This document shows positions 21,746 to 33,411 of a DNA stretch of 64,000 nt, piece by piece; positions within the stretch are counted from its first letter, which is position 1; every line of letters starts with the position of its first letter. The notes below the pieces were generated by a model. The model was not told where the DNA came from. It made no database searches and worked only from the letters and a program-made list of their open reading frames with translations. The position numbers and the translations under genes were made by a program. The stretch is taken from positions 3,844,001 through 3,908,000 of the forward strand of contig OZ024935.1 of the NCBI GenBank assembly GCA_964017235.1, read 5' to 3'. This DNA comes from Sabellastarte sp. h YS-2021. Its lineage: Eukaryota > Annelida > Polychaeta > Sabellida > Sabellidae.

Positions 21746-22239
21746 TGAATATGACTAATATGTGTTCTATCACAATATCAATGACTACATACCAATGGCT
21801 GTGACTCAATGATTCTATAGCTTCCACCCAGGGCTCAGTCATTTAACTTACCACCGAGCCTATGACTGTTTCATCTAACTTATGGAATCAAGTCAATTGC
21901 ATTTTCTGTTATTGCACATTAACACATTACCGGTGTCAACTAGATATGATCACAAAGCATTTTATTAACTGGATATTGATTCCATCAACATCTGTTGACA
22001 AATATATAACACCAACCTGTAACTACCAATATTGATTTTAGCTGTAGCTATTCCATTGTCACTGAAGATCTGATTCACTAGCACTTGATAAATGAGGCTT
22101 ACATTTCAACATCACAAATTATAAAGCCAAGCATGTGTTTCAGACATGCTTCTATATAATTACCAAAGGAAGTTATGTTTTTGAGTGCATGTTTGCCTGT
22201 TGATCTGGCTTTGTTCAACTAATCAATATATCTTTATGA

Positions 22240-23060
22240 CATTTTTTATGCAGGTAGAACCTGACCAACAGAAGAAGTGATCATATTTTAGGAATGATCC
22301 GGATCATTCTCTGGATACAAAAAAAATCCCAATCTTTCGACAGTCCCATTTTACAATCCTAGGTATTGGTCAAGGTCAAGCTCAATACAGCAATGTCAAA
22401 GCTACCATTAAAAATCACAATATAATGTTACACACTAACAAATCCTTACTAACGTCTTTATCCAGTTACAGAGGTCCTCAGTAACGTTGGTGCTGTAGGA
22501 AGTTTGGCATCTAATGACAGTTTGTCACCTCTGTGTGGGTTCGACTTCCCAGAAGTGGCAACACCTAGGACCTGTCCCAATATGACGCTGGGACAGATGG
22601 AACACAAAACTTTGAGTTAGACCTTACCAAGTTTCAATTTCCTACATCTTCTGGCTTCTGAGATATATTTCAGACAGGCAACAGTCAAGGTAAAGACATC
22701 GAGGTCAGAAGTTAAATCAAGGTCACACCGTGACTTTGCACACTGACAAACTTAGCTAATGTCCCTACCAAGTCTCAACTAAAAACATCATATGGTTCCT
22801 GGCATATAGCCGGTAACAAGATTTTAAAGGACAAGATCACTGTAGCAAGGACATAGTTCACATCAGGTCAAATCATGAGGTTGCACACTTACAGGTACAA
22901 CCAATGGCCCCACCAAGTATCAACATCGTACGCCTTAGGATGTTTGAGATACAGCCCAGACAAGATTTTTTCTGTTGTCCATCCACCCAGTCACTTGGAT
23001 GCCATGGGTGAAAACAATATCCACAGAGGTTTAAATACTTTGGGGCCAAACACAAAGAGC
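22240..23060 (+). repeat. Composite dispersed repeat with an embedded tRNA-like SINE-C remnant
   Basis: The bulk consists of three diverged blocks of about 130 bp, each reading (A/C)CACCAAGT(T/A)TCAAC..., then a GATATA / GATACAG motif and a CAAGGTCA-type stretch, a pattern common in marine invertebrate genomes. At 22480-22605 lies a tRNA-like piece (CACCTCTGTGTGGGTTCGAC, then GACCTGTCCCAATATGA), here called SINE-C. Confidence 0.5.
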
Positions 23061-23334
23061 CTAATTAACAAAAACTGCTGCACTAGAAAATAATATGAGT
23101 TAGCATAATTTAAAGGTATTATTTTACCTTTGCTACAGTAATCCACTGGATATCTGCAAGTATCTAGTAACTTTCCAACTTAAATTCAAGACTTTAAAAT
23201 TTCAACCCAATAGCCACGTTTAGAACCTCAAATAGAAAAAATACATGTCAACGCCACCCATCCAACAACAAATAATAATAACCGCCTGTAGGTACTTTTG
23301 CTGCAAATATCATGAGTTATTCTGGCCCCGATAA

Positions 23335-24213
23335 TTAAATGACATCATCCTGTTCTGAACTGTTCTGCTGAAGACTGGAATAGCCCATGTCTTCTCGTCT
23401 CAGTGAATAATGCCTCTCTGACAGAGCCTCGTCATCTATCAATCCTTTCTTCCTATAGAAACAACCAATGCAGAGCCCACAGATGATCAAGAGAATGATG
23501 ATGACTGCCATGTGCCAGGTGTAGACACAGGTCATGAACATTAGTGAACTGTGTGTGTCCCTGGAATGTTGTTCCGGCTCATGATGAATTGTCAGGGGAG
23601 GGTACAGAATGAAGGCAACTTGGCAAAACCAGCTTCCTTGTAGGCAAGTAAAAAATGCTCTCGCCAGAGATGGCCATATGGAGCTTCTGTATTTGACTTC
23701 CAATAAGGTCACAGCGGCACAGGTAAATATGGTATAAACAAGTAAGGTATGTAGAAGAACATCCATGTCATCCCGACCAAAGAGATGAAACTTAAATAGT
23801 AGGCCCTCCACCACATAAGACAGGAAAAGCATCAAATAAACAATGTCATCACAGCATGGAATTACCTTAAGTCTAGGCAGTACTACAGCCAAGAAGTAGG
23901 TCATTCCAAAAAAGAAGTACATGGTGCCATGCTGGATGTTGCCAATACCAAGATGATGGTTCTTGATGGTTGCACCGACAAGTTCCACAAATAATCCGAT
24001 TGCACTAAATGTGATGATAACATAAGATTCAAGTTTAACTTGCTTCCCCTTTATATGTACTATGGAAGTGGGAGTACTGTAAAAAGGGGGACATTTTCCC
24101 ATACTGCCCTTTTGTAGAGATTTGTAGAAACTCCGAAAAGTCTGAATAGTCCAATAGATTGCTGCAATAATAAAGAATACTCCCGGAAGCACATGTCCAA
24201 AGAAGCTACCCAT
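23335..24213 (-). CDS. TMEM45-like seven-TM protein (DUF716), copy 1
   Basis: An intact 292-codon single-exon frame. Family landmarks are MGSFFGHVLPGVFFI at the start, QHGTMYFFFGM in the middle, EGLLFKFHLFGRDD, a LLVYTIF-VTLLEV helix, LQGSWFCQVAFILYPP and the final WHMAVIIILLIICGLCIGC helix. About seven hydrophobic segments are followed by a polar tail (residues 255-292) rich in E, D, S. TMEM45 proteins are multipass membrane proteins of the endomembrane system; their biochemical role is not settled. The start is the ATG at 24213 (CACCATGG). It is about two thirds identical by eye to the protein at 57828-58718, which lies in opposite orientation. No clear poly(A) signal is visible. The lack of introns in the coding part may reflect the local gene family or an old retrocopy. 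Confidence 0.93.
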   Translation of the reverse strand: MGSFFGHVLPGVFFIIAAIYWTIQTFRSFYKSLQKGSMGKCPPFYSTPTSIVHIKGKQVKLESYVIITFSAIGLFVELVGATIKNHHLGIGNIQHGTMYFFFGMTYFLAVVLPRLKVIPCCDDIVYLMLFLSYVVEGLLFKFHLFGRDDMDVLLHTLLVYTIFTCAAVTLLEVKYRSSIWPSLARAFFTCLQGSWFCQVAFILYPPLTIHHEPEQHSRDTHSSLMFMTCVYTWHMAVIIILLIICGLCIGCFYRKKGLIDDEALSERHYSLRREDMGYSSLQQNSSEQDDVI

Positions 24214-25117
24214 GGTGCACTCTTTTTTCTTTTATCCCACAATAAACTGGTAACCCAATTGCTTTGTGCTGTATCCTTTATTATCAGTTCCAGTTAAGCA
24301 GATAAAGAGAACATTCAAAGTGAATTGTTGATATCTAAAAATCTGTCTGTAGGATTACCTGTCATACAAGTGATATACAATTTCTTTTGCCAGTAAATTA
24401 CTTTGTGATCTTGTTTGTAATTCCCACGAGAATCTAACGTCCTCTGTTCCCTGTACACCTGTATGTTAACATTGTACACTATTGATCAGTTTTAATAACA
24501 CATTTATCTGTATTGTGCTGTTGTATTTGTCATTTAAAAAAATCCAAGCTATTTTCTTTCCTAGCAGTATTGGTGTTCTGACACAGTAATTTGCAATATA
24601 ATTTTATTATTTTCAAAATTTCAAGTGAATCTCATTTCTAGTAAATGGATCTATTACATCCCCAAACATGTGGAAGAGAGCATGTCCATTTCTATATCAG
24701 GCAGACTTGATGCACTTCACTGGTTAACCTGCAAAATATTAAAAAAATTATATACTACAGTTCATTATTAATTCATTCTTTAGCTTTATCAGTGTAGACA
24801 CACCCACGATAGTTATCCTGAACATTTTTTTTATCAGATTACGTTCTCTGTCATTTCCAGTGAAAAAGGTACAGAGTCCAGTCGTTATCTCAACAGCCAG
24901 CGTAAATATAAATGGCCAATATTATGACATCCACACAAACGTGCATATCTGCACTGATAGAGAGTTGATTACTAAGATCAGAACTTCCATGTTTTAGTTT
25001 CAAGTGCTTCAGTTGGAGATGTATCCAGACAAATCTTTTTGGAATCCCAGAATCGGAATGGTTTTGCATTGGCGGCCTCTCTATGTACATATTTTTTACA
25101 CCAACCTTTCTACTTAT
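24214..25117. other. 5' flank of TMEM45 copy 1
   Basis: AT-rich, non-coding. A 5' UTR or promoter is expected here, but no element can be singled out. An upstream non-coding exon cannot be excluded. Confidence 0.35.
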
Positions 25118-26739
25118 GTATGTTGTATTGAATGTGTAGAACCATTGATGTTAACCTTAAGATTCAATGGACAATTCATTGTATGTGTATTTCAATGACT
25201 AAGCTGTAGAATGTATAGATTCAATGGCTAAAACCATTGAATGTGAAATGTCAATGATCTAAGGCATGTTTAAATAATTAAATGTAAAATGTTGGTATAG
25301 AGTGCAAAAACTTATTCAATAAAAATAAAAATGTTAAACATAAACAATTTCAATTTATAACATACATTGGATATTTTCAAGCATAATAAGTAATCTAATC
25401 AACTTGAATAAAAGTGTCACATTTCAGAAATTGATAGCAATATATATAACCTTATTAAACATTAACAAACATATATGTCATGATATAAATTGTATATATT
25501 TAATCACACTTCTTTCTTTACTGTCTTTATGTCTTATAAATTGCTTAATATTATATGACAAGCTATTGTGGCATCTGCTATAATATTGATAATTTACTTA
25601 TTTCGGAGAAATTCTGAAGAGATGCATCAATAATTTGTGATTAAAGCCACTAAAAAGAGAAAATGTTCAAGCCTGAGTAGTTATTTTATGGTCGTACAGT
25701 CTATGATTCTCTAAACATGACAGCAATTAATTGATCAAAGTCACGGTAGCACCCCTATAATATAAGTAAGGTTCAGTGGGATAATGTAATTAGAAAACAG
25801 TTGAATATAATTATCTTTCTATAAAACACCTTCTATTGTAATACTGGTACACTGGGATGTAACTTTCTACAGATAATTAACTTATTATAAAACTTTATTT
25901 TTAAGTTAAATAATAACTTTTATGATTTATAAAGAAAATGCCAATAGTAAAATTACATTTTACACAGTGTCTAATTCCTAAATGCCCCTTTTATACTATA
26001 GACGATCATCACGCATTTTTCTTGGTGGCGGAACTGACCCCAGGTTGCCCCATTCTGTCCGAGCTGTTCACACTACATGCGGACGACCACTGATTGGACA
26101 CTGTTTTTTAACCATCAATAACAGTCCAATGACTATACTACAAATATTGGTCACCGTAAAGCAATCTCCAGTCACCTTTGGTAGTTGGATGAAATGACCA
26201 ATACCTTGACTCAACTGATGCTGCTGTATTACACCGAAAGACAACCAAATCACAACATTATGTACACTGTGGACCACACCTTTGGTTACCGTAGTCAGAA
26301 ATTCATACGCGCATCCACAAAATTGTCTGCACATGGCCACGATACCGAAATCAGAGGCGGAAATTTTAAAAAGTCTAAAACTTCCATAGGACTGCAAGGC
26401 AATGGACGGTTCATCACTGACTCGCAAGGTTGTCTATGGACATCAGACAGTGATCCAAGGACAGGGATGTTTTCCCAAATGCCGGTTACCATGGGTTAGA
26501 CGGTCTGTGGTGTGAAAGGGGTATAATGTTATTTTCATTTATTAAGTCATCATACACATTCAATGACTTTGGTTATGAGATGTACACATTCCACAGTAAA
26601 ACCATTGAATGTACACATCCAATACTTCTGTGTTATTAAATGTACACATTCAATGGCCAAACCATTGAATCTGCACATTTAAAAACTAATCCAATGAACG
26701 TTTTCATTCAATGGTTATCTGCATTCAATACAACATACA
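25118..26739. mobile_element. Foldback transposon with ATTCAATGG subterminal repeats, hosting a nested element
   Basis: The left end GTATGTTGTATTGAATGTG and the right end GCATTCAATACAACATAC are inverted repeats. Within 170 bp of each end, (A)TTCAATGG and CCATTGAAT recur many times (25150-25260 and 26545-26725). The interior is AT-rich and interrupted at 25982-26523 by a second element. No coding sequence of its own; target duplication unclear. Confidence 0.65.
25982..26523. mobile_element. Nested TIR element, TAA flanks, possible transposase relic
   Basis: The left end TGCCCCTTTTATACTATAGA and the right end TCTGTGGTGTGAAAGGGGTA are inverted repeats with a few mismatches; TAA flanks both sides (25979-25981, 26524-26526). 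The interior is GC-richer than its surroundings. On the minus strand the frames between 26492 and 26068 show stretches (RPLPCSPMEVLDFLKF, later VHSVHNVVI and HFIQLPKVTGD) that vaguely follow the N-terminal part of Harbinger transposases, spread over two frames. That reading is tentative. Confidence 0.55.
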
Positions 26740-27880
26740 CACAAAAATTGGATACAAATGTGCCCATATAAACAAATTTGATTTTTGGAGAATTCCCCTT
26801 CTATTATCCAGTTGGAAGGTATGGGCCATATTGATATGGACATTGATATCACAAAAAATGACAAATGCACTATTTCTTATGTTTATCCAGTTTCACAAAG
26901 CATCCTCAAGATGTGTTGTTACCCTAAATTTACGTGTTTTCTTTTATATTTCCCCCTCTTTTAATGAAACTCAATATTTCACAAAGCCTATAACATTAAA
27001 GAAGCTCAAGTGAAATTTAAACTGAAGTTGGCTTTTCAAAAGACAAAAATGACTTTCCTTAAGGAGGTCATTTCCAAAGGAGACCTTGTGAAATCAGGCC
27101 CAGATCTTGAAATGTTTTTCATTATTTGTTTAAACTAGCATATCCTCCACAAGAGTGTATCTCCCCACTTTTCCTTTTTGATCCCAAGTGCATTAGACGA
27201 TGTTGTATCAATGTTGTGCTATATCAATGTTTCTATTCTATTGTACTCTATTTGGTTCAATGTTATCAGATTGGTTTGTGCAAGTATGATATCTGAGCTT
27301 TGTTTTAGCAGATAATTATAGGCCAATGTTAACAGAGATCAGGTGGAAAAGAGAACCCTCTTTGTAATAAAAAAGCATTTTGTCACATCTGATCTGAGTT
27401 CTCTCATACATTAGATAGAAATTGGTCAGATAGGAAGTAAATTATTTATCAAGAAACAGAAACCTGTACTTCCCCATCTGAGAATGAAGACGTTTGATTG
27501 AAAGGAAGTACGCTTATCATCTGATGGATGACTCTTATAAATCAGTTAATAGTTATTTATAAAATGAAGTAATTGAACTTACTTTTCCGAATATGTTATA
27601 GAGGTGTTTTGTGTTTCTAAATCAGTGACCTAGTGGGCTAACAGGTTTGGCATCCAATTCTAGGGGCCAGTTTTTAAATCATATACAGAATGCAAAAAAA
27701 ACTAGAATACATTAGTACCATTTAAAAAAATTGAAAATCCACTAAAATTAGAAAAAAAATTGGTTGGGATCACATATTCAGTTTCTGGATTTAGTCTTGT
27801 TTGTTCATCTGTACCTTTTCGATTGTAGTAATCAGATCTTAAAATCTGATTCAATTAAATTTGCTCACATCATTAGACAA
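26740..27880. other. Intergenic with one small putative MITE
   Basis: CCAGTTTCACAAAGCATCCTC near 26887 and its rough inverse GGAGACCTTGTGAAATCAGG near 27081 could be the ends of a MITE of about 220 bp in the GTTTCACAAAG class. The rest (27110-27880) is AT-rich with nothing recognised. Confidence 0.35.
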
Positions 27881-27883
27881 GGA

Positions 27884-28618
27884 CCCCCATTTGGTGTGAC
27901 AAAGGGCTAAGTCAGGGAATTAAATGTGAGCCTTTTATGTGAAGTCTGTGACTTAGCTTAGGCCAAAATGTAGTTTTTTCCTGTGTCATGTAACCCTTTT
28001 CTAGTCAAAATATGCTTCTGGTAACATATATTATTTGCTTGCCACATTTTATTTTTAAAAGAAAAATGTTGTTTCGCAGTGGGAAGTCTTTTGAACGATG
28101 TAAAATCATCCAAAGACTAGGTCGGTGGGGGTTGGGGGTTATGTTTTTTTTACTTTATTTGTAGCTATTCAAGAGAAATAATGGCCATATTTAAGTTGAA
28201 AGTGTTAGTACCATTTCCTAGCGGACTTTGCAAAGTTAAGCTATCTCAGCATTTTCGGAATTCGTCTAAGCCCAAGACTTAACAAGATAAAAGAACTCCA
28301 AAACTAACCTGAGAGTGGGCTTTCCCTTCTTAACAAAGACTTAAATATGAAATGCCTGAAAATAAAAAGAATAAAATCCTGCTTAAATGCTTGCTAAATC
28401 ATTTTCCAAAGATGATATGGTGTCAAACATGCGAAATATGTCAAGCAGAATATTTTATCTTGAAATTAAAGGTCACATGACAGAATACCACTGTGATTAT
28501 TTGATAAGCTTAGACAAAGCTGAGTAGCCAACTTAGCCAAGACAATAGGCCCAGATTTAAGTCCCTGCCTTAGTATAAGTCCAGGCTAAATGTCAGACCC
28601 TTTGTTAAACTGGTATCA
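27884..28618. mobile_element. MITE of the MITE 1 family, diverged
   Basis: The ends GTGTGACAAAGGGCTAAGTC and CAGACCCTTTGTTAAACTGG are imperfect inverted repeats. The interior shares with MITE 1 (4515-5083) the TCACATGACA...ACCACTGTG(G/A)TTAT and GATAAGCTT segment in the same relative place. About 735 bp, non-coding. Confidence 0.55.
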
Positions 28619-28762
28619 GTGGTTGTAACAGCATCTAAGGTTAAAATGATGGTACTTGAACTTACCATGGACATAAAAGGTACTGTAAAAGGTTTATACA
28701 TGATAAATTGTTTGTGTAAAATATGCCAAAGAGGGCTGTTCCATTTCTGTGAGTCTGGTTTA

Positions 28763-30480
28763 TGCAGGTGTTCCACTGGGGCCGGCCTGTCAGTAACTAT
28801 GCATTTTTGGAGAGTCGGGACCAATGTTTACAAGGTCGGTTAGGGGCGGTTGTAGTTTCCCAGCCTGTCGGGGAGAGTCACGACCATTGTCGACTGTTGT
28901 AACAGACCCTAATTTCATCCACCTAGCAACAGGCCTGTCAGTAAACTTAACGGCCTGTCGGTTACACTTCTAGGCTTGTCTGTATCACTTCCAGGCGTTT
29001 CCTTATCACTTCCGGGCTTGTTGTAACAGGAAGCTGGCTTGTCTTTTGGAACTTAGTACTACTCATTTGCAGTCCATATCCAGCATGACATGAGGTAAAA
29101 CTATGATCAAAAATTATGAATGACACAAAACAGTGCAAGTGATCATAATTTCAAAGTTAAGAGATAAAAAAGGTCCACATGTATGCTGTAAATAATTGAG
29201 AAACCCGAACAAGTGTTTTATTTGGTGGCATAATAATCAAATTCTCAGCCTATTTCACCAGAGCAATTTAAATAAAAGTTAACAAACTATTTGGATTCAA
29301 TCACAAGATATTTCTTCTCACTGTAAAAACCCATAAGTAATTTCTGGGAAAAAAGAGGATCAAGTGTCGACCAATCCACAATCTGAAACTAGGTCAACAG
29401 TAAATATTTGGATCCCATCACATGACTAGAGCCGCAGGGTGTTTACCTTCATGTCCAGAAAAAAATGTGCTTTCTCAGAGGTTCGAAATTATTTGGTGTA
29501 AATGTGTAGAAAAATTGCTCAGAGGGACGGAATTTTGAAGGGGTCCTTACCAGAAGCTCGAAATTGCAGTATGAAAAGCAGCAACAAGCAGAAGGTTTTT
29601 ATTTTCATGTGAGAGATTGTCAGAAGCACATTTCCCTCTACTTGTTTGCACAGGATATAACATTTTTAATGAAAATTTCATATTTTAAGTGGCTTTTTCG
29701 TTAATAATCTGAAACAGACATACATTGATTTATTTCTTATATAATATTAAAGCAAAAAACATAAAAACTATAATTAAAATAACAAAAAAATAAATTTAGA
29801 CATTTTGGTTATGTGATGGGATCCAAATATTCAGCCTTGACCTAGTTTAAGAATTGTTTATTGGTCGACACTTGATCCTCTTTTTTTCCCAGAAATTCAT
29901 CAAAAACTGTGCTTGTAATATCGACTGCGAGTCTGGTTGTGGTGATTCTGTATATTTGTCCAGTCCTGTCTGTTTGTCAGTACAGCTTGTCGGGACCTGC
30001 TACAGCTTGTCTGTTAGGGGTTTAAGGCTTGTTGTAGTACTTGTACGACTGGCCGTGCAATAAATGTCCCCGACCCTGTGTCTTGTTGTGGTAGTCACCA
30101 CGTCCTCTCTGAAAGTGTACCGTCCTGTCAGGGATTTCTTAATCGACTCACCATTTTTGCGCCGTTTTATTCTATGACCCTACGACTTTTACAACTGATC
30201 CTAGAATCGTAGGAGGGGCCACGGTGGCAGAGTGGTAACACTTTTGCCTCCCACCTCTGAGTTCGATTCCCGGCACGGCCTCAAGTGGGAAAGCTGGTAG
30301 TTGCTTGCCGTTGGTCGGCAGTTTACAGTACAGAACCCTAAGGAACTGTATGTACTGGTTTCCTCTGCCCTTCCAACTACCCGTCGTGATATGACCTGTA
30401 CAGTGTTGAAAGCGACGTAAAACCCCAAATAAAGAAATAGTAGGGTCTGTTATAGGGTTGGCTCCAGTGGAACACCTGCA
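28763..30480. mobile_element. 1.7-kb TIR transposon (TGCAGGTGTTCCACTGG), TTA target duplication
   Basis: The left end TGCAGGTGTTCCACTGGGGCC and the right end GGCTCCAGTGGAACACCTGCA are inverted repeats; TTA flanks both (28760-28762, 30481-30483). The interior contains a second, longer inverted pair: GATCAAGTGTCGACCAATC with GGATCCCATCACATGAC at about 29356-29430 against GTGATGGGATCCAAATATT and GGTCGACACTTGATCC at about 29812-29880. Repeated GCCTGTC / GCTTGTC motifs lie near both ends. A SINE-A copy interrupts the right part. No transposase; non-autonomous, TWA duplication as in PIF/Harbinger. A second copy starts at 59456. Confidence 0.85.
30215..30440 (+). mobile_element. tRNA-derived SINE-A, copy 2 (inside the 1.7-kb transposon)
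   Basis: It begins GGGGCCACGGTGGCAGAGTG and runs to AAACCCCAAATAAAGAAAT. Box A is intact; box B is altered (GTTCGATTCCC) and about ten bases before it are missing compared with the other copies. Flanking duplication is poor (TAGGAGGG / TAGTAGGG). Confidence 0.88.
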
Positions 30481-30483
30481 TTA

Positions 30484-30815
30484 CGATAGGTTTACAATTT
30501 AAAGTAATAAAATATGCCTAATTCAAGGTATAGTTACAAAGGTTTCAGATGTGTTCCCGATGTACAAGATATTTTTCTGATAACTTCCCATTTGGCATTG
30601 CGATTACTGCCCTAAATCTTCCTTTATTTTTCCAATAGTTTCCTGATGTAGGATCTCTGTAACATGGAACAGATTGCTGTAAGACTATAAGATAGGATTA
30701 AGATTGCTGTCAGGGGCTTAAAATTCTCTTAAACTCTTCCTGGTGGACTCACGAGTGCTGAAGTCATAAACCTATTGGTAAGTTATATATTTTCTGTACA
30801 GTATGTGTGTACAAT
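30484..30815. other. Intergenic, nothing recognised
   Basis: Short AT-rich spacer between the TIR transposon and the next SINE; no feature seen. Confidence 0.35.
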
Positions 30816-30820
30816 GGCTT

Positions 30821-31052
30821 TTATTTATTTGGGTTGTAATGTTGTTTTCAACATGTTGTATAGGCTATATCACGACGGGTAGTTTTATGGGCAGAGGAAA
30901 CCAGTACATACAGTTGGTCAAGATTCTGTACTCTAACCTGCTGACCAATGGGAAGCAACTGTCGGAATTCCCACTTAAGGTGGTGCCGGGAATCAAACTC
31001 TGATCTCAGAGGTGGGAGGTGAGAGTGTTACTCACTCTATCACTGTGGCCCC
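30821..31052 (-). mobile_element. tRNA-derived SINE-A, copy 3, diverged
   Basis: The minus strand reads GGGGCCACAGTGATAGAGTG and GAGTTTGATTCCCGGCACCA, so both promoter boxes carry changes. Imperfect flanks CAATGGCTTTTA / CAGTGGCTATAA suggest an old insertion. Confidence 0.85.
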
Positions 31053-31369
31053 AACAGTGGCTATAAGATTATTCAAATTGAAAATATTTACCTCCAGGAA
31101 ACCACAAAAACTAAAACGTTCTGTCCATCATTTTGTTACGTGGCTAATTCTTATCAAATAAGCACTTTCTACCATGTGTGACAAAATTAATGGGGTAAGT
31201 TTTTATATTTATTTTATTGTTGCAGATGAAAATAGCAGTTTAGCACTTCAAACTTAAAAAAAGGGAGTATAAAATACAAAGGTGGTTTCTCCCAACAGAA
31301 CACAGACTTATGCAGAAACACATACATACAGTCCTTAAAAATCAATACTGCCCTTTAGGGAAAACAGGT

Positions 31370-31490
31370 CAACCGTGGCCTTGTCGTTTAGGAGCTTCGG
31401 CATCTAATCACAGGCTGTCACCTCTGTGTGAGTTTGACTCCCACAAGTAGCAATACTGATGACCTGTCCCAGTATGACCTTGGCTGTTGA
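31370..31490 (+). repeat. SINE-C remnant (tRNA-like)
   Basis: It contains GGCATCTAATCACAGGCTGT, CACCTCTGTGTGAGTTTGAC and GACCTGTCCCAGTATGACC, as at 22480 and 48640. Box B is degenerate. No clear ends. Confidence 0.5.
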
Positions 31491-31494
31491 ATAG

Positions 31495-32295
31495 AACTGG
31501 TATTCACAAAGAAACTTATACTTAGCCAGATCTTAGGCTTAACTGTGGCTTAGCGGAGACTTTGGTCTTACGTTTGAAGACCACAATCAATTAAATGATA
31601 TCGGCCAGCCAATCAAACTACAGCTAGCAATATAGTCAATGCCAAAGTCTAGTCTTTGAAAAGCAACAGACATCTGCTAGTTTCTGCCATGTCTGTGATT
31701 TGCCCTACAATTACAAATAAGAACGAACAGAACATGCAGTATAAATGTATATATGTGTAACAAATATAAGATTTCCAGTTTATAGGTTACAATGAGTTAC
31801 ATCAACTTTATATAAATATACAAACACAAAAATATAAGCTAATTAATCTTTCTCCTCCATATTTGAGCCCTATTTAAAAAGTTATGATTCATCCCTACCA
31901 GTGTTACAGTTAAGACCTTGGTTAAGACTGAGACAGGTCTTAACTTTTTTGTGAATACTGCTGAGACTAAGACTTAGATTAGATTTATTTGTTGTTTTAC
32001 ATCGCGTTTACCAGCCAGGCTCATATTGCAACAGGTAGTTTACAGGTGGAGGAGACCAGTGCATACTGCACTGTAAACCCCCGGGCATTGGCAAGTAACT
32101 TTCCAACATGAAGCACCCCGCCTGAGATTCGAAGCGGCGGCCTCAGAGGTTGGAGGGGAGAACTCTAACCACTACACCACCGAGCCCCCTGCTGAGACTA
32201 AGACAAAAGTATATGGTATATTTCTCCCCAAGTGTTGAGACAAAAGCCTTAACTTTGAGCCTAAGTCCTGGCTAAGACCCTTCGTGACCACTGGA
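31495..32295. mobile_element. MITE (ACTGGTATTCACAAAG class) interrupted by SINE-B
   Basis: The left ACTGGTATTCACAAAGAAAC...CTTAGCC and the right GGCTAAGACCCTTCGTGACC are imperfect inverted ends. The interior alternates CTTAGTC / GACTAAG. SINE-B (31974-32188) splits it. Same broad class as MITE 1. Confidence 0.55.
31974..32188 (-). mobile_element. tRNA-derived SINE-B, copy 1
   Basis: The minus strand starts GGGGGCTCGGTGGTGTAGTG, carries GCTTCGAATCTC as box B, then TGCTTCATGTTGGAAAGTT and a TTTACAGTGCAGTATGCAC block, and ends in ATGTAAAACAACAAATAAAT. Target duplications CTGCTGAGACTAAGAC lie at 31958-31973 and 32189-32204. Confidence 0.92.
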
Positions 32296-32298
32296 CTC

Positions 32299-32498
32299 GG
32301 GCCGTATTCTACAACAATACTTAGATTAGGCTGACCTTAGAGCTAAGTAAGGGAAGGCTTTTCACTAACGTTTTCATGAACTTTGTATTCACGAAACAAA
32401 AGTTAGGGATGTTCAGTTACAAAATTTCTTCCCTGAAATCTAAGTAATAATCAATATCCAAGTTAGAAATGGTCCAAGTATTGTTGTACAATACGTCT
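32299..32498. mobile_element. 200-bp palindromic MITE
   Basis: The left end GGGCCGTATTCTACAACAAT (continuing ACTTAG) pairs with the right end AAGTATTGTTGTACAATACG. The interior has TTTTCATGAACTTTG / GTATTCACGAAACAAAAG. Non-coding. Confidence 0.65.
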
Positions 32499-32499
32499 C

Positions 32500-33400
32500 T
32501 AGGACGTAATGTCCCAACTTTGATTTTACAGAAAACAGATAGTATATTTATGTACCCATGCATTGCAGCCAGTCACGGAATAAAATAAATAGTTCAATAG
32601 AGTGTGGCTCACGCTCAAGCTGAATGACTTATTTTTCTCCCTTTTATTATGCGCCATGCTTTGACATGTATTCATTTCTTTATCATTTCCCAACCTCAAT
32701 TTGGCACAAAACGGAAACCAGACTTCTTGGTGACTGTTGATTGTCACTGAAAAATGTCAATATAAGTCTGGGGTGCATTAAGTTAGGAATAAACACCAAG
32801 TGTGAATACAATTATAGCAGAATGGGGTAATTATTGCCACTATAAAAAACTGGTTTGATATAACTTTTCTTTAACATTTTGGATAAACACACAATTTACA
32901 TGATGGGCAAAGCCGTGACTACTATTCCATCTAGTGAATTTACACACAAAAAAATCTCCTGGACTGGTAACTGAAAGGTTTTGCAAAATATCAAAATATC
33001 CTGTCTCTTTCAGTTACCAGTCACTTTTGGAGGCAATAGGTGCATCCCTCGTACCAACCTGCCTTTGTTACTCTATACTTTCAAGGCTGTGACTTGTGTG
33101 TGTATTCTATTTTCCATAATAGCCTAATATGGCAGTGCCTGATTTAAATAAAATTTGAGGGGTGGCAACTTTATATATGTTCAGAGCAATATTTGTATAC
33201 ACATCCCAAACTGGACAATATGATGTATTGTCTATTAGAACCTTTTAAGGACTGGCCAGTAGAATATATGAGGAAATCTCAAGTGGCTGGTTATAAAAAG
33301 TCTGTGGTGTCTGATTATTTTACAAATTTGTGTATGTGTTCTTGTTAAACTGTGATCACATTTGTGAGCCACAGAAGTAACACTTAATTATTTTGTTCAT
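32500..33400. other. Intergenic with one perfect 15-bp hairpin
   Basis: ACTGGTAACTGAAAG at 32963-32977 and its exact inverse CTTTCAGTTACCAGT at 33007-33021 flank a 29-bp loop; outer bases CTCC / GGAG extend it. The rest shows nothing recognisable. Confidence 0.5.
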
Positions 33401-33411
33401 GTTTTGATTTA

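Noticed and set aside
26185..26499. 104-codon plus-strand frame in the nested element
   Set aside because: No resemblance to a protein family; if anything is coded there, the minus strand is the better candidate.
25118..26739. Endogenous viral element
   Set aside because: No viral coding motif found here or elsewhere in the window; the inverted ends explain the structure.
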